64,000 nucleotides of DNA, from the NCBI GenBank assembly GCA_963575745.1, contig CAUYUJ010016060.1, positions 1,210,460 to 1,274,459 on the forward strand, read 5' to 3'. This stretch comes from Prorocentrum cordatum. Lineage: Eukaryota > Sar > Dinophyceae > Prorocentrales > Prorocentraceae. Under the pieces are notes generated by a model. The model was not told the DNA's origin and made no database searches. It worked only from the letters and a program-made list of their open reading frames with translations. The stretch's first letter is position 1; each line of letters opens with the position of its first letter. The position numbers and the translations under genes are program-made. This document shows positions 20,995-31,379 of the stretch, piece by piece.

Positions 20995-21470
20995 CATCCC
21001 CGATCCACGTGAGGGGCAAGAGGTCCTCCTGATCCTCCTCCTCCTCGTCCTCCTCCTCCTCCTCCTCCTCCTCCTCCTCCTCTGGGAGAAGGAGGCCCAT
21101 CCCCAATGGGGCTCTTGCCCCTCCCACGGGGAGGGGCAAGAGGTCCTCGTGATCCCCGCCCTCGCCCCTCCCAGCGCCGCCGACGTCGATGCCGCACGCA
21201 GCTGCTCGGCGTGGCCGACGGGCGCCGCCCAGGGGGGGAGGAGGAGGAGGAGGAGGAGGAGGAGGAGGAGGAGGAGGAGGAGGAGGAGGAGGAGCCGACG
21301 GGCGCCGCCCAGGGGGGGAGGAGGAGGGAGGAGGAGGAGGAGGAGGAGGAGGAGAGGAGGAGGAGGAGGAGGAGGAGGAGGAGGAGGGGAGGGAGAAGGA
21401 GGAGTAGGAGGAGGAGGAGGAGCAGGAGGAGGAGCAGGAGCAGCAGGGATTGGGCGCGAGGCGGGTGAAG
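20995..21470. repeat. inverted CTC / GGA tracts
   Basis: A CTC tract (21020-21082) and a longer GGA tract (21235-21440) lie about 160 bp apart in opposite sense. Between them are duplicated segments (GAGGGGCAAGAGGTCCTC twice; GACGGGCGCCGCCCAGGGGG twice). The two tracts could fold together. Confidence 0.9.
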
Positions 21471-21479
21471 GTGGCGGGA

Positions 21480-21880
21480 GCTTCCTTGGAAGGCAGGGGC
21501 CTCCTTGGACGAGCCAGGGCGGCTTCGAAGAGGCCGCCTTAAGAAGACTCCAAGGGGGCCTTCGGAGGAGGCCCCCCCGCCTTCTGACGGGCCCGCCCGC
21601 CGCGCGCCGCCCCCTCGCGGGCGCGCCTCCAACGTGCAGGGCGGCCACGAGGAGGACCCGACGAGCCTCGCTCGCTCCGGGAGGCGGCCCTTCCTCCGCC
21701 CTGCGGAGGGCGGCGAGAGGGCCCCGCCGGTGCCACCGAGGCTTGGGCGCGCCGTGGCCGTTCGTTCTGCGCAGCGCGCCCCCCCCCCCCCCCCCCCTCC
21801 TCAGATCATTGGCTGCCGGATGTTTGCCGGTCGCGATCGTCGGGCGGGCGGAAAAGGAGGTGACCATCGGCACGAACGGA
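21480..21880. other. GC-rich stretch without gene
   Basis: Arg/Pro-rich open frames only; a C18 run lies at about 21780-21797. Confidence 0.4.
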
Positions 21881-21883
21881 GCT

Positions 21884-22064
21884 GGTACGGAAAGAATGGG
21901 TACGATGCCCAACAGCAGTTCCTGTGCGTTTTGAGCAGGACTCGGACTGTCCGCACCGCCGCGGCCTTTGTCCACTTGAGACAGCAGGCCGCCTTCCCAA
22001 CAGCGGCCGCTGTTGGTTTGGGACAACACTTGTTGTTGGGCATTGTGCCAATTTTTTCCGTACC
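21884..22064. mobile_element. F11 inverted-repeat element, copy 2
   Basis: 181 bp. The left arm is GGTACGGAAAGAATGGGTAC then GATGCCCAACAGCAGT. The right arm, inverted, is ACTTGTTGTTGGGCATTGTG then CCAATTTTTTCCGTACC. A CCAACAGCGGCCGCTGTTGG palindrome lies inside. Confidence 0.8.
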
Positions 22065-22139
22065 CATTTCGGGCATCCGGAGACCAGGGGGTGGCTCGAC
22101 CAGGGGGTGAAGAAAAGGGCTCGAAATGGGCCCCTTAGG

Positions 22140-22290
22140 ACCCGTGTCTTCACCCCCCGTTCAGGTCCCCTCCAATATTACCACCCGCCCGAGATCGGTA
22201 CCGACCGTCGGAACTCCAAATCGGTCGTGATCGATTCCAAGATCGGTCGCGACTTGCGCGACCGATGTTGAAGCCAATCGGCCGCGACCG
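22140..22290. repeat. F5-like end and ATCGGTCGCGACCGAT motif cluster
   Basis: A partial F5 right end (22173-22190) is followed by repeated words GATCGGTACCGACCG, ATCGGTCGTGATCGATT, GATCGGTCGCGACTTG and TCGGCCGCGACCGAT, all near-palindromic. Confidence 0.55.
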
Positions 22291-23110
22291 ATACAGGAAT
22301 GCTTCACGCTTCGCGTATCCACACCAGCTGCGCTTACTTGCTGGTCGCCAGCGGGATTTCCACGCCACCGGGTTTGGGAGTATCGGTTGTGGCTCTCCTT
22401 CTGAGTGGCTGCCCGCTCGCTCGCTTCGCTTGCCTTTCTTTTCCTGCTGCCTAGTCGCGGCCCGACTAGTGTTCGGACGGCTTTCGACCCGCCTCGCGAG
22501 CCTGTTGACCAAAAAGTATCCCCTCCAGCGCTTGTTCGACAAGGTTGCCTGGGGTACGGGCCTCACGCCAAGGCCATCTTGGAGCTGCCGGCCATCCACT
22601 GTCGCTTTTGGGCTTGCTCGGCTTCCGGCCGTCCCACATCGTTTTGGTGTTCCCCTCCTTTCCGCGCCATTTTGGGTACGCTGGTTCCCGCCTCGCCCCG
22701 ACGTGCTCGCTTTCGGCACGGTCCCCCCCTCAACTTCGACCTGTACGGCAAGCTCTGGTTCGCCGCCCCCACCAACCTGGGTAAGCGCGGCGTTCGCCTT
22801 TGGCATGGACTGCTCGTTCGACAAGGTTGCCTGGGGTACGGATGGGCCTCGCGCCGCGGCCATCCTGGAGCTGCGTTGGCCCACCCGCTGTCGCTTCTGG
22901 AGCCTTGCTCGTCTCCCCGCGCGGCTCTTCATCGTGTTTCTGGTGGTGGTCCGTCTCTTCCGCGCCATTTTGGTTGCGCTGAGTTGCGCCTCGCTTCGGC
23001 GTGCTCGCTGACTTGTTTTTTCTTTCGCAGGTGGCATAGCCTGCCCCTGCTTGCCTGGCGTCCGACTCGCTTCGTGCATTTGCGAACCAAAAAGTATCCC
23101 CACTAGCCTA
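22290..23110. repeat. GTATCCCC-motif dispersed repeat, block 1
   Basis: An imperfect internal duplication of about 283 bp (GACAAGGTTGCCTGGGGTAC at 22533 and 22817). CCGCGCCATTTTGG lies in each half. The motif CAAAAAGTATCCCC appears near 22508 and 23088. The stretch GCGGCCCGACTAGTGTTCGG to GAGCCTGTTGACC is repeated at 60546-60598. Both strands carry open frames of 230-310 codons; I regard these as repeat-borne, of unknown coding status. Confidence 0.65.
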
Positions 23111-23219
23111 TTCAGACACTCTGCCCTTCAGAGTTGGCGGGAAACATCTAGGGATACAACGCGAGCGAGCGGGTGGCCTTGGAAGGCCTCTTCAGGCCAT
23201 CCCTGGGTGCCGCGTGGAG

Positions 23220-23312
23220 GCGAGGGGAAGAGGAGGACGAGGAGGACGAGGAGGACGACAACGAGGACGAGGAGGACGAGGATGAGGATGAGGACGATGC
23301 GACGAGGATTCA
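23220..23312. repeat. GAGGAC hexamer tract
   Basis: GAGGACGAGGAC-type low complexity, which would read as acidic Glu/Asp in one frame. Confidence 0.9.
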
Positions 23313-23369
23313 TGGAACCATCTTGAGGTATTCCTGCGGCTGCTGTTGCTCCTGTTGCTGCTGCTGCTG

Positions 23370-23760
23370 CTGCTGGAGGGCCCCCTTGGAACCCTTTTGG
23401 TAACCCTGGCGGGCTTCTTGGAATCATCTGGGAGGCCATCAATTACAGGATGGGGGGGTCCCCAGATCAGCTCCCCCCATCAGGAGCCGGCAAACCGCTT
23501 CTCGGGGCTCTCTTGGGGCGCTCTTGGAGCGTTTCGGGGCCGTTTGCAGCATCTTGGGAGCCATCTTGAGCCAGCTGAGGCTGTCTGAGCCATCTTGGAA
23601 GTCATCTTGGACTCTCTGGGACCGTTCGGGGGCCTCTTGGGGGCCTCGCGGATGCCTGTTGGGGCCATCTTGGGACCCTTTAGGGGCCCTCTTGGGGCTC
23701 TCTTGGGAGCCCTGGAGCGCCTCTTGGGGCCATCGTCGAGGCTATCGATCAAAGGAGGGA
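23370..23760 (+). repeat. degenerate TCTTGGGGCC block
   Basis: Many variants of CTCTTGGGGC, CATCTTGGAAGCC and CCTCTTGGGGGCC. Same orientation as the other blocks. Confidence 0.8.
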
Positions 23761-23769
23761 TTCACCCGA

Positions 23770-24240
23770 TCGAGGTTCCCCCTTCGGGGGCCACGATCCT
23801 CGTGAGAGGTGTCAAACATCTGCCCTCCCAGAGGCCGATTTTGGACGCTCCAACGGATCACGGCCCCCCCGTCCAGGTCCAGGGGATGGGGTGGTGGGAG
23901 GGGCGAACCCCTCCCCGAAGGGGAAGAATGGGTTTTGGAAGGGGGAAATATGTCATCGTTAGACCACCTGTGCCCAGAGGGCTGCTGGAATTAGAAGCAG
24001 CAGTAGGAGCGACCGATTCCCTCGGTCACGATCTCAACAAAAATTCATCATCAGGCGGCGAGGGGAATCGAGGAGCGGCTGGCCGTCTCAAAGGGCTTGG
24101 ACCCCCCTGGCCTTCTGAGCAGTTGTTTCCAAGCCTCTCCCGAAGACGCAGAGAAAGCTCATCGGAAGGCCAGAGGGCCTCAGAGGAGCCCCGAGGGCTT
24201 CCTTCTCCCCTTCCCCCCGGGCTCGCCGCCCCGGCATCCA
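23770..24240. other. no gene seen
   Basis: Mixed sequence between repeats. Short coding-like words on both strands, none persuasive. Confidence 0.4.
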
Positions 24241-24244
24241 ATGA

Positions 24245-24598
24245 TCAGGCCCCCCCCCCCCCCGCACGGCGAGCGCGGCCCCATGAGCGCGGAGGCCCCC
24301 GGCGAGCGCAGCCCCGCCGCGAGGCCCGCGCCTGGCGCCGCGGTCGAGGGGGCCGCCGCCGCCGCCGCGGCGGCGGGCGGCGCCGCCGCGGCGGCCGCGG
24401 AGAGGCCGGCGCCCCGCGCCGCGGGCGAGGAGGCCGCCGCCGCCGCGGAGGCGGCCGACGCTGCCGCGGCCGCCGCGGGGAGGCCGCGAGTCGACGCCGC
24501 GGGCGAGGAGGCCGCCGCCGCCGCCGCCGAGGCGGGCGGGGTTCCCCCGCGCTGCTGGAGCGCGGCGCGGAGCGGGCGGTGCCGGGCAAGATGGGCAG
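24245..24598. repeat. GCC/GCG triplet-rich tract
   Basis: Ala/Glu/Gly-rich in one plus frame (GGAAAAAAERPAPRAAGEEA) and Arg- or Pro-rich in others. This is compositional low complexity, not a recognisable domain. Confidence 0.75.
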
Positions 24599-24604
24599 GC
24601 GTCC

Positions 24605-24735
24605 TTGGCATCGCTCGGACGTGTGCATTTTTCCTCGGCGAGGACCATCGAGGAGCATCCTTGATCATTTGGCGAAAAAACCACGCACAACACCGAAACA
24701 AAAACACAGGGAAGGGACGTCCGAGCGATGGCCAG
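24605..24735. mobile_element. F3 short TIR element, copy 2 with 6-bp duplication
   Basis: Ends TTGGCATCGCTCGGACG and CGTCCGAGCGATGGCCA. It is flanked by GCGTCC at 24599-24604 and 24736-24741, a candidate target-site duplication. Interior words as in the other F3 copies. Confidence 0.87.
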
Positions 24736-24744
24736 CGTCCATGT

Positions 24745-25285
24745 CCAGGGCGTCGTGGACTCGGTTGGGGAGGGGCGCCGAGAAGCCGGGGCGCGCTGGG
24801 CATGGGGGCATGGACGAGGAAGCGAGCCTCTTCAAGGGGCCAGAGTGGCCTCCACAGGGGCACATCCAGACCCAGTGCGCCTCGGGTTCCCGGGGGAGGG
24901 AGGCCGAAAGTCCACGCCGCAGCGGACATGGACGCGAGTCTTGCCCGCAGGCGGCCCGGCGGGGGAGGCACCCGCGCAGGGGCGCGCCACGTGGAGCAGG
25001 CCGGCGCTTCGGAGGGTGCCAGGGCGGCTCGTGAGCCCTCTCGGAGGGGTGTCGCATGGGGTTCCAGGAGGGGGGGCGGGAAAAGTTTCGGGAGGGTTCC
25101 GAGGGAGTTCGGAGGGTTGCGGAGGGTTCCACTGGGTTGAGGTGGTGGAGGGTGGGGGGTCGGGGGTTTCGGGGGTTGTGGAGGGTTTCAGAGGGTTCCA
25201 GATGGTTTCGGAACGTTTCGGGGGGGGGGGGGCTCGCGAACCATCGGCTGCGGGCTTTGGGCATTGCTCCAGGCTCCCCAGATTG
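24745..25285. other. G-rich stretch with GGGTTTCGG/GGGTTCCGA words
   Basis: From 25080 to 25230 the plus strand is a degenerate GGAGGGTT-type repeat. The preceding part is GC-rich without gene evidence. A left part of F4 follows at about 25285-25350. Confidence 0.5.
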
Positions 25286-25614
25286 GCGATTAGATGGGAT
25301 TGGAGGATCCCTCCGCATCGCCGATATGGCATCGGCGATGCGGCTCGACGTGAAGCCAGATGCCATCCACGCCCGCGCCGTGTTCATCGAGGCTGCTTGG
25401 CTCGTGGGCTCCCGAGGTTTTTCTCCCCCTCTTCGGACTCCCAGGGCCCTCCACAGGGCTCGGTGCTGCCGCACGGGGGTTGTCTGGGGTGTCTGTTCGC
25501 CGCTCTCGGAGGCGCCCAGGGCCCGCCGCAGGCCTCGGTGCCTCGGCAGCGACGCCTCGGGGTGACAAAAGTGGTCCTGAAGGGACGGCCGCAGGATCCT
25601 GGCAGCATCTGAGC

Positions 25615-25771
25615 TTACCAGTTTGCAACATATCCTTATCCCTCTGGTTGACATCACCTCACCTCGACGCCGATCTTAAGGATTCACTAAGTTTCTGAGG
25701 GCCTATCCCTAAGATTGTCCTCGCTTCTTGCTCGCCCATCTTAGGGATAGCGATACGTTCGAGGCTGGCTA
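25615..25771. mobile_element. F1 MITE-like element, copy 2
   Basis: 157 bp, ends TTACCAG and CTGGCTA, flanked by the 5-bp duplication TGAGC (25610-25614 and 25772-25776). The interior matches copy 1 (TTGACATCACCTCACCTCGA; AGTTTCTGAGGGCCTATCCC). Confidence 0.9.
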
Positions 25772-25779
25772 TGAGCGAC

Positions 25780-25990
25780 GCAAAACAAAAACAACAGGCT
25801 CCCCGGGCGCGACGTCAGGTGGCGCGCAAGCGCCCCCGTCTCCCATTCAGCGTTCCGCGCGGGCGGCCTGCGTGAGCCACCGCGTGAGGCCGACATGTCA
25901 GTCACCTCGCGTGAAGGCCCGCCCTCGACCGTCGCTCGTTGACCTCGGGCCCAACTCTGCAGTCATACAGTCGGGGAGTTGACCTAAGGA
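25780..25990. repeat. dispersed GC-rich segment
   Basis: Words such as GCGCGGGCGGCCTGCGTGAG and CACCGCGTGAGGCC resemble 31246-31360 and 49675-49790 (GTCGATTGCGCGGACAT, CGCGAGCGGCCTGCGCAGG), so a degenerate dispersed family is likely. Confidence 0.4.
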
Positions 25991-26301
25991 ACCCTAAATA
26001 AGGAACGGGGCCCCTTTCTCCCATACGTTGAACTTCGATTTCCCATGGAAAACCTCTGGATAACTGAAGGCAAACTGCAGAACAATCAAGGAACGCCGAG
26101 CCCCTCTCCAACGAAAATGGTTCCTTCTTCAGGGCCCCGACTGTACCAAAGAGGCCGCAGCGGCCTCTGCCTTGGGGCCGTCGTTCTCGTTCCGCATGAA
26201 GGACGTCAGCCTGGTGCCCATGGCCACCGCCGACGTGGCCGTCTTTGCCATGGCCAGGCCCAGGCTCTCCATGCCGACCAAATGGGGCGGGAGCAGATGG
26301 T

Positions 26302-26428
26302 GTCGGAGGATCGCGCCGCGCCGCTGATGCACCGGCAATGCACCTCAATCCAGAGCCCGACCTTTTGTGTCCCGACGTCGCCTGCGCGTCATCGCCGCAT
26401 CGGCGATCCGAAGCAATCCTCCGACCCC
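26302..26428. mobile_element. F4 inverted-repeat element, copy 2
   Basis: Left TGTCGGAGGATCGCGCCGC, right AATCCTCCGACCCC. It is followed within nine bases by F2 copy 3. Confidence 0.75.
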
Positions 26429-26436
26429 GCCTACTC

Positions 26437-26589
26437 TTGAGTCGGGCCCGTCCCTCTACAGGAGGAATATTCAAAAATAGTAAAAGAATGGTCTGGGGAC
26501 TCTTTTTTGGAGTTTTTGTTGACCATGTTGGAGCCTTTTTTTATTATTCGTCGGAAATCCTCCTGTAGGGGGACACGCCCGACTTGAGT
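26437..26589. mobile_element. F2 TIR element, copy 3 with 6-bp duplication
   Basis: 153 bp, ends TTGAGTCGGGC and GCCCGACTTGAGT, flanked by CTACTC at 26431-26436 and 26590-26595. TACAGGAGGAATATTC and ATTATTCGTCGGAAATCC mark the inner TIRs. Confidence 0.85.
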
Positions 26590-26672
26590 CTACTCGGGCC
26601 CCACTTGAGCGGTCTCCAAGGTACCACGCTGGCGAGCCCCACAAGGCCGACGTCATCACATTCACCCACTGA

Positions 26673-26925
26673 GCGGATCTGCTGCGGTGGCGGCTCGACG
26701 TTGCAAGCACGGCTTGCTGCGACGAAAAACGTGTGTGCGATCGGGCATCGGTAGGCCAGCAGCGGGCAGGAAGGCAGCAGGAAGGAGCCGCTGCCGTGCG
26801 GGATGGCGCAGGGAAGCGGCAGGAGAGCGCCGTCTCCTTGCTCCGATGCGAGGCTAGCTCGATGCTGTGGGCGGCCCGTCAGGGTGGCGCTTGGGCCTCG
26901 GAAGCCGGCGGAGGCAAAACGAGGC
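26673..26925 (+). CDS. coding-like island, unknown protein
   Basis: The frame opens after a TGA and reads ADLLRWRLDVASTACCDEKR, then VCDRASVGQQRAGRQQEGAA and KRQESAVSLLRCEASSMLW. About three quarters of codons end in G or C. The charged/hydrophobic mix looks natural and there are four Cys. A T/G-rich low-complexity stretch follows, so an exon might end near 26925. The minus strand is also open. No domain is recognised. Confidence 0.33.
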
Positions 26926-27035
26926 AAAACGTGTGTTTGTTTGTGTTCTGTTGTGCTTTGTTGTGTTTGTTGCGTGTTTGTTTGTGTTGTTTTGTGGTTT
27001 GGTATGTTTTTTTGTGTGTGTTTTGGGTTTTTTCC
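26926..27035. repeat. TTTGTGTT low-complexity stretch
   Basis: T/G-only words (TTTGTTTGTGTT variants) over about 110 bp. Confidence 0.9.
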
Positions 27036-27363
27036 CACAGAACCTAAGACTGACCCCCCTCGGAGGGGGGTCAGCGCCTGGGCACCCGCAGGAGAGGCGG
27101 CCGCACGCCGCGGCCGGCGCGCGCAGAGTTGGAGAGGCAGGCTAATTATCTTGCCCCAGCCTCCAGCACTCGCGCGCGCGGGTCTTGGCGAGGGCCTGCC
27201 GCAGTGAGCCCGAAGAGCTCCACGGACAGCCCGCCTGGCGCACGTATCCGTAGCCGCGCCCTCGCGGTCCGCGTTCCGGGGCGCGATCCCGCGGATGCGC
27301 GCTTGCACGGATGATTGCATTCCGCGCGGGGCATCTAGGACAAAAAACGACCCGTATCCGCAG

Positions 27364-27502
27364 GGCCGCGGCCCAGGAGGCCGCGGATACGGACATGTTT
27401 TCCGCCCATGAGGACACACAGCGGCGGGAGAGGGCGGGCAGATATATTTCGGAGGCCACGATTACAGTCGCCTCCGAGATGATTGGGGCGAGCAGCCCAT
27501 GA
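27364..27502 (+). CDS. possible 3'-terminal exon
   Basis: After GTATCCGCAG the frame reads AAAQEAADTDMFSAHEDTQ, then RRERAGRYISEATITVASEM and IGASSP followed by TGA. It is acidic/polar with a natural composition. A minus-strand frame overlaps but is less balanced. It lies downstream of the island at 26673-26925 on the same strand, so both could belong to one gene. Unrecognised. Confidence 0.3.
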
Positions 27503-27659
27503 GCTGGCAGAATTGGCTGTGGGGGCCTCGCCGAAGGCACGCACCCTCGGCGCTCCTGGATGCAGGTGTTGGCCCCCCCCCTTGGGCTGCTCGCCGCGTC
27601 GTCGCCTCCGATGATCCGGGTGCGCTGCCGCGCGGTGCCGCCACCGCGCTCGGGCGGGC

Positions 27660-27812
27660 TGGGAAAAAACACACACAGGAAAAAAACACACACTGTGGAA
27701 AAAAACATACACTGTGTTTTTGTCACACAGTGTGTGTGTGTGTGTGTTGTGTGTTTTTCCCCACTGTGTGTTTTTGTCCCACGTGTGTGTGTGTGTGTTT
27801 TTCCCAGAGGCG
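27660..27812. repeat. inverted GGGAAAAAACACAC / GTGTGTTTTTCCC cluster
   Basis: GGGAAAAAACACACA words on the left are followed by complementary TGTGTGTTTTTCCCC words on the right, giving a strong hairpin. Related clusters are at 34510-34650 and 35890-36055. Confidence 0.85.
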
Positions 27813-27916
27813 GAGGCGCACCGGGGGTGGGTGGGAGGGAGGGTCCACGGCCCCCCCCCTGCCCCAGTATTTGGGACCATCTTCTGCCCGGAAGGCCGAA
27901 CACGAAGGGGCTTGGC

Positions 27917-28308
27917 CGCAGAAGTGGACGCATCTCGGGCTCGATGCGTCGATGGGGCTGTCACGATTGCTTCGCGGGAGGCGAGAGGGCCCGACGCACA
28001 CCAACCGCGGCAAGCGCGGCGAATGTTCATGAGCGCAGTGCAAGGCTTTATAGTGCAAGCACTGCTTGGGAAACAAGCTGATGTACGTGTTCTTCGCTTC
28101 CGATGTCCTCATTGCGTATCTGGCAAGTGCAAACGGGGGTCAGCCAGAGCACCTGATCCTGCAGGATCCTGCGGGATCTCGCAGGATCCTGCAAAGCGTG
28201 ACTGGCCCAGTTTCGGATTGACCCAGGTCAGTACGTTCAACCCGCATCGTAAGAAAGCGGTGGGAAAGTGGCCCCGCACGCCCACTGAAGTGCAGTTGCG
28301 AGCCCAAT
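27917..28308 (+). CDS. possible coding island with CPHC motif
   Basis: The frame reads AEVDASRARCVDGAVTIASR, later RMFMSAVQGFIVQALLGKQ and VLRFRCPHCVSGKCKRG. The spacing C-x2-C-x4-C is a partial zinc-ribbon-like pattern but lacks a clear fourth ligand. The later part runs through a GGATCCTGCAG minisatellite (28155-28198) before TAG, so only about 27917-28140 is plausible. Third-position bias is modest. Confidence 0.22.
28155..28198. repeat. GATCCTGCAG minisatellite
   Basis: Four nearly palindromic 10-11-bp units of GATCCTGCAGGATCC type. Confidence 0.85.
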
Positions 28309-28319
28309 AGATGCTGTAG

Positions 28320-28880
28320 AGGTGCACTTTTTTGCATCCCCTGTTTGTCCCCCCCCCTTATAAAGCCCCCGACAAAAGGGGTGCGAGAGTGCGAGGATAC
28401 CTGATCGTCCTTTTGCGTGCTGCGCGATGCGCGAATTCGGGCGACCTGGTGGCCTGCCCTCTCGTCTGGTGTTGGATGTTTTCTGCGCCACCTGGGGGGA
28501 TCCCGTGGAGCGGTGTCCGGCGCGGGGTGCAGGCAAGCCTCGGCCTAGCAGCGTGCCACCGCGCGCGCGGCCGTCGCCGCTCTGCTGCGCCCCCGGATGG
28601 TCCAGCGGAGCCGTGCGCAACGCGCATTCAACCGTTGCCGTGCGCAACGCGCAGTCAATTGTTCTTCGCCCCCCTCCCCGGGTGCTGCTAGGCGCGCATC
28701 TGTGGCCACTTCACTGCGCCTGCGCGGGCTCCATCGGAGTGGCGCCCTGTGCGAATCGAGCGTGGACCTCCCCCTTCCTGCGTGTGCCACGCGCGCATCT
28801 GTCGCCTCTTCGCTGCGCAAATGGGAGTTTCAGTGGAGTGCTGACCAATGCGTTTCGGAACCTGACCTCGCCCTACTGGT
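28320..28880. repeat. degenerate GCGCGCATCTGT duplication
   Basis: Two units of about 105 bp (around 28668-28770 and 28770-28870) share GTGC, GCGCGCATCTGT, CTGCGC and GGAGTG. Upstream, GTGCGCAACGCGCA occurs twice (28613 and 28640). No gene is supported. Confidence 0.6.
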
Positions 28881-28884
28881 CCTC

Positions 28885-29465
28885 CTCACTCCTTGTGCCG
28901 TCCCCTGTCTCCTCCTTACCCCCTTCCTCGTTGTTGCGCACATTCTATTCCCCCTCCTCTTTGGACATCCTTCCCCCTTCGTCAACATGATTAGATTGCC
29001 TTACTCCTCCTTCATGATCATTCTAGATACTGCCTGATGGTATTGGCCCAAAGGGGCATGGATCGCATAACGCCCATGATGTAACTTTCACAAACGATCG
29101 CGTGACATTTGAAGCGCTCTTTCGACTTGGACGGGCCCGGTAATGCTGCAATGTTTTGCAGATGGGATGCGTTTGTGGTTGAGTAACCTTGGCGTGGGCA
29201 CTCCCACCATTCGACCACTTCCCACCGGCCAGCTCCTCATTCCGAGTTTTGTTGACAGGAGGCAGACACATGGGCGGCCTCGGACAGCTTCCCGTGTGGC
29301 GCCCGGGTCTCAGGGGTGGCTCGGGCCCCCAGCAGTCGGCCGGAGCTTCTGTTTCGGCAGACGGCGCGAGAGATTTGCGCGTTTCCCTGGACCGCCTGCG
29401 TGTATTCGTTGTTGCCCATTTATGCTGTGCAGCTTCGGTGCACGAGGTGCCGCATGGGGAGTCGG
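28885..29465. other. no gene seen
   Basis: Less GC-rich, unique-looking sequence. Open frames occur on both strands, none with a recognised motif. Confidence 0.4.
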
Positions 29466-29700
29466 GGGGGGCGTCGTTGTCTCCCGTTGTCTTCCTCTCG
29501 TGGTCTCCCAGTGGCTCCCGTTCTCTCTCGTTGTCTCCCGTTGCCTCCCGTCGTCTCCCCTCGTGTTCTGTCGTCTTCCATCGTCTCCCGTTGCCTCCCC
29601 CTTGTCTCCCGTCGTTTCCCAGCATCTCCCGTTGTCTTTCGTTTTCTCCCACTGTCTCTCGTGACCTCCCGTTGCTTACCGTCAGTCAGCATTCCATGCT
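29466..29700 (+). repeat. CGTTGTCTCCC minisatellite
   Basis: Roughly 20 degenerate units of CGTTGTCTCCC / CGTTGCCTCCC. It translates to short Leu/Pro/Ser repeats in all frames. Confidence 0.88.
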
Positions 29701-29872
29701 TATTCGTATGAGCATTACGCTCCGTATGAGTTTCGATTTTTTGTGAGTTGGGTATAATATTACCAGTATAAATATTCGTAGTTCGTAGCGTCGTAAGTGT
29801 TGGTAGTCAGCAATCGTCAGTTAGTAGGTAGTGTTTAGCCGTAGCAGAAGTCGTAGAAGGAGTAGCCGCTGC

Positions 29873-30172
<300 letters not shown>

Positions 30173-30329
30173 TGGTAGTAGTCGTAGTACGTGTCAGGAT
30201 GTGGACTGGTGGGCCCTTGGGGGCTGGTTTTCGGTGTCTTCTACCACAAGGGCGTCATGTTGAGAGTCGAGGTCGAGTGAGAGGTATTCATGTCTGTCAG
30301 AGGGACCAGCCTCAGAAGGCGACCTCACA

Positions 30330-30560
30330 GTGACGCAAACAGGCGATCTTGTTTGCGCATCGCCGTCGTCGTGCTCGTCGTCCTCGTGGTCTCCCTATTC
30401 CACGCCGAGCGTCTCTTCGCAAGCCCTGGCGCAGGCCTTGGCCACGGCGCTGGCTTCCGCGGCCCTCGCCACCATCCGGGCGGCGCCCACCAGCGTGGTG
30501 TTGCTCGTCTCGGCGGCAATGCTGGGGATAGGCGGGCCGTCTCCCCTGCGCCTCTCCCCT
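30330..30560 (+). CDS. hydrophobic coding-like island
   Basis: The frame contains SSQALAQALATALASAALAT, then IRAAPTSVVLLVSAAMLGIG. Third positions are nearly all G or C and a membrane-like helix could form. A second plus frame is also hydrophobic (IAVVVLVVLVVSLFHAERLF), so frame choice is uncertain. Neither resembles a known family. Possible but weak. Confidence 0.22.
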
Positions 30561-30759
30561 ATAGGTCGGCGAGGTCGAGCGGGTGCGGTGGGGGCCCCCC
30601 TCCCCGTCTGTGGGGAAGTCGGGGCGCCCTCTCTCCCCGTCGGTGGCGGAGGTGGTTTCGCCTGGGCTCAGGTGGCCCAAAACGGCTCCGCGCAGCAACC
30701 CCAAGGTGGTTGTGGTGTCTGTGATGAGGGTGCGGCCGCATGGGTAGGGCACGTGAGCC

Positions 30760-31375
30760 TGGCGCCAACAAACACACACACACACACACGACGTTCTGGC
30801 GCGCGCATGTCGATAACAGGACGGCTTTGGTCATCATTGCCAGAATTATACCAACCCCTACAGGCGGCCCGTATTAGTAGGTCGACCCTGTCAGATCAAG
30901 GGTGCCCTCGTGTCCTGTGTCTTGCGACTCATGCATCCTGCATTTCTGTGGCAACGTAACCCTCGAACGGGTCTTGTGTCCTCTCGCGTGCCCTCTCCAA
31001 TCAAGTCCGACTGAACTGGAGCATGGCATGGTGGCTCTCCTGGCGTACCCCCTCCAGGTGGGAGCTGGTGGCCCGAGACCCGAAGGAGACGACATCCATC
31101 CCCACCTGAGGGGGGTAGGTCGGCCAGCGGGGTCAAGGTTTCCCCCGTGGGGGTACGGCGTGTTCCACCTGTCCAGAGATCCTCTATTCTGCCTTCGCCC
31201 AGATGGCTGGTCGGTTTCCCCCTGGGTGACCAACAGAATGGAGGTCGATTGCGCGGACATTCGCGCGTCAGTTGACCACGCATGGTCGCCCGTACGCGCC
31301 CTCTCGTCCGCACGGTCTGCCGCGCGAGCGGCCTGCGCAGGCTACCGCGTAAGTTCGTTGTGCCTGCGTGTGTGA
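30760..31375. other. no gene seen
   Basis: A short CA run (30770-30790) and GC-rich sequence. The stretch 31246-31360 belongs to the GCGGCCTGCG dispersed family noted at 25.8 kb. Confidence 0.4.
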
Positions 31376-31379
31376 GCCC

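Noticed and set aside
22150-23103. 317-codon basic minus frame that could be a small transposon protein
   Set aside because: The plus strand is equally open, the sequence contains a 283-bp duplication, and no catalytic motif (DDE, RT, integrase) is visible.
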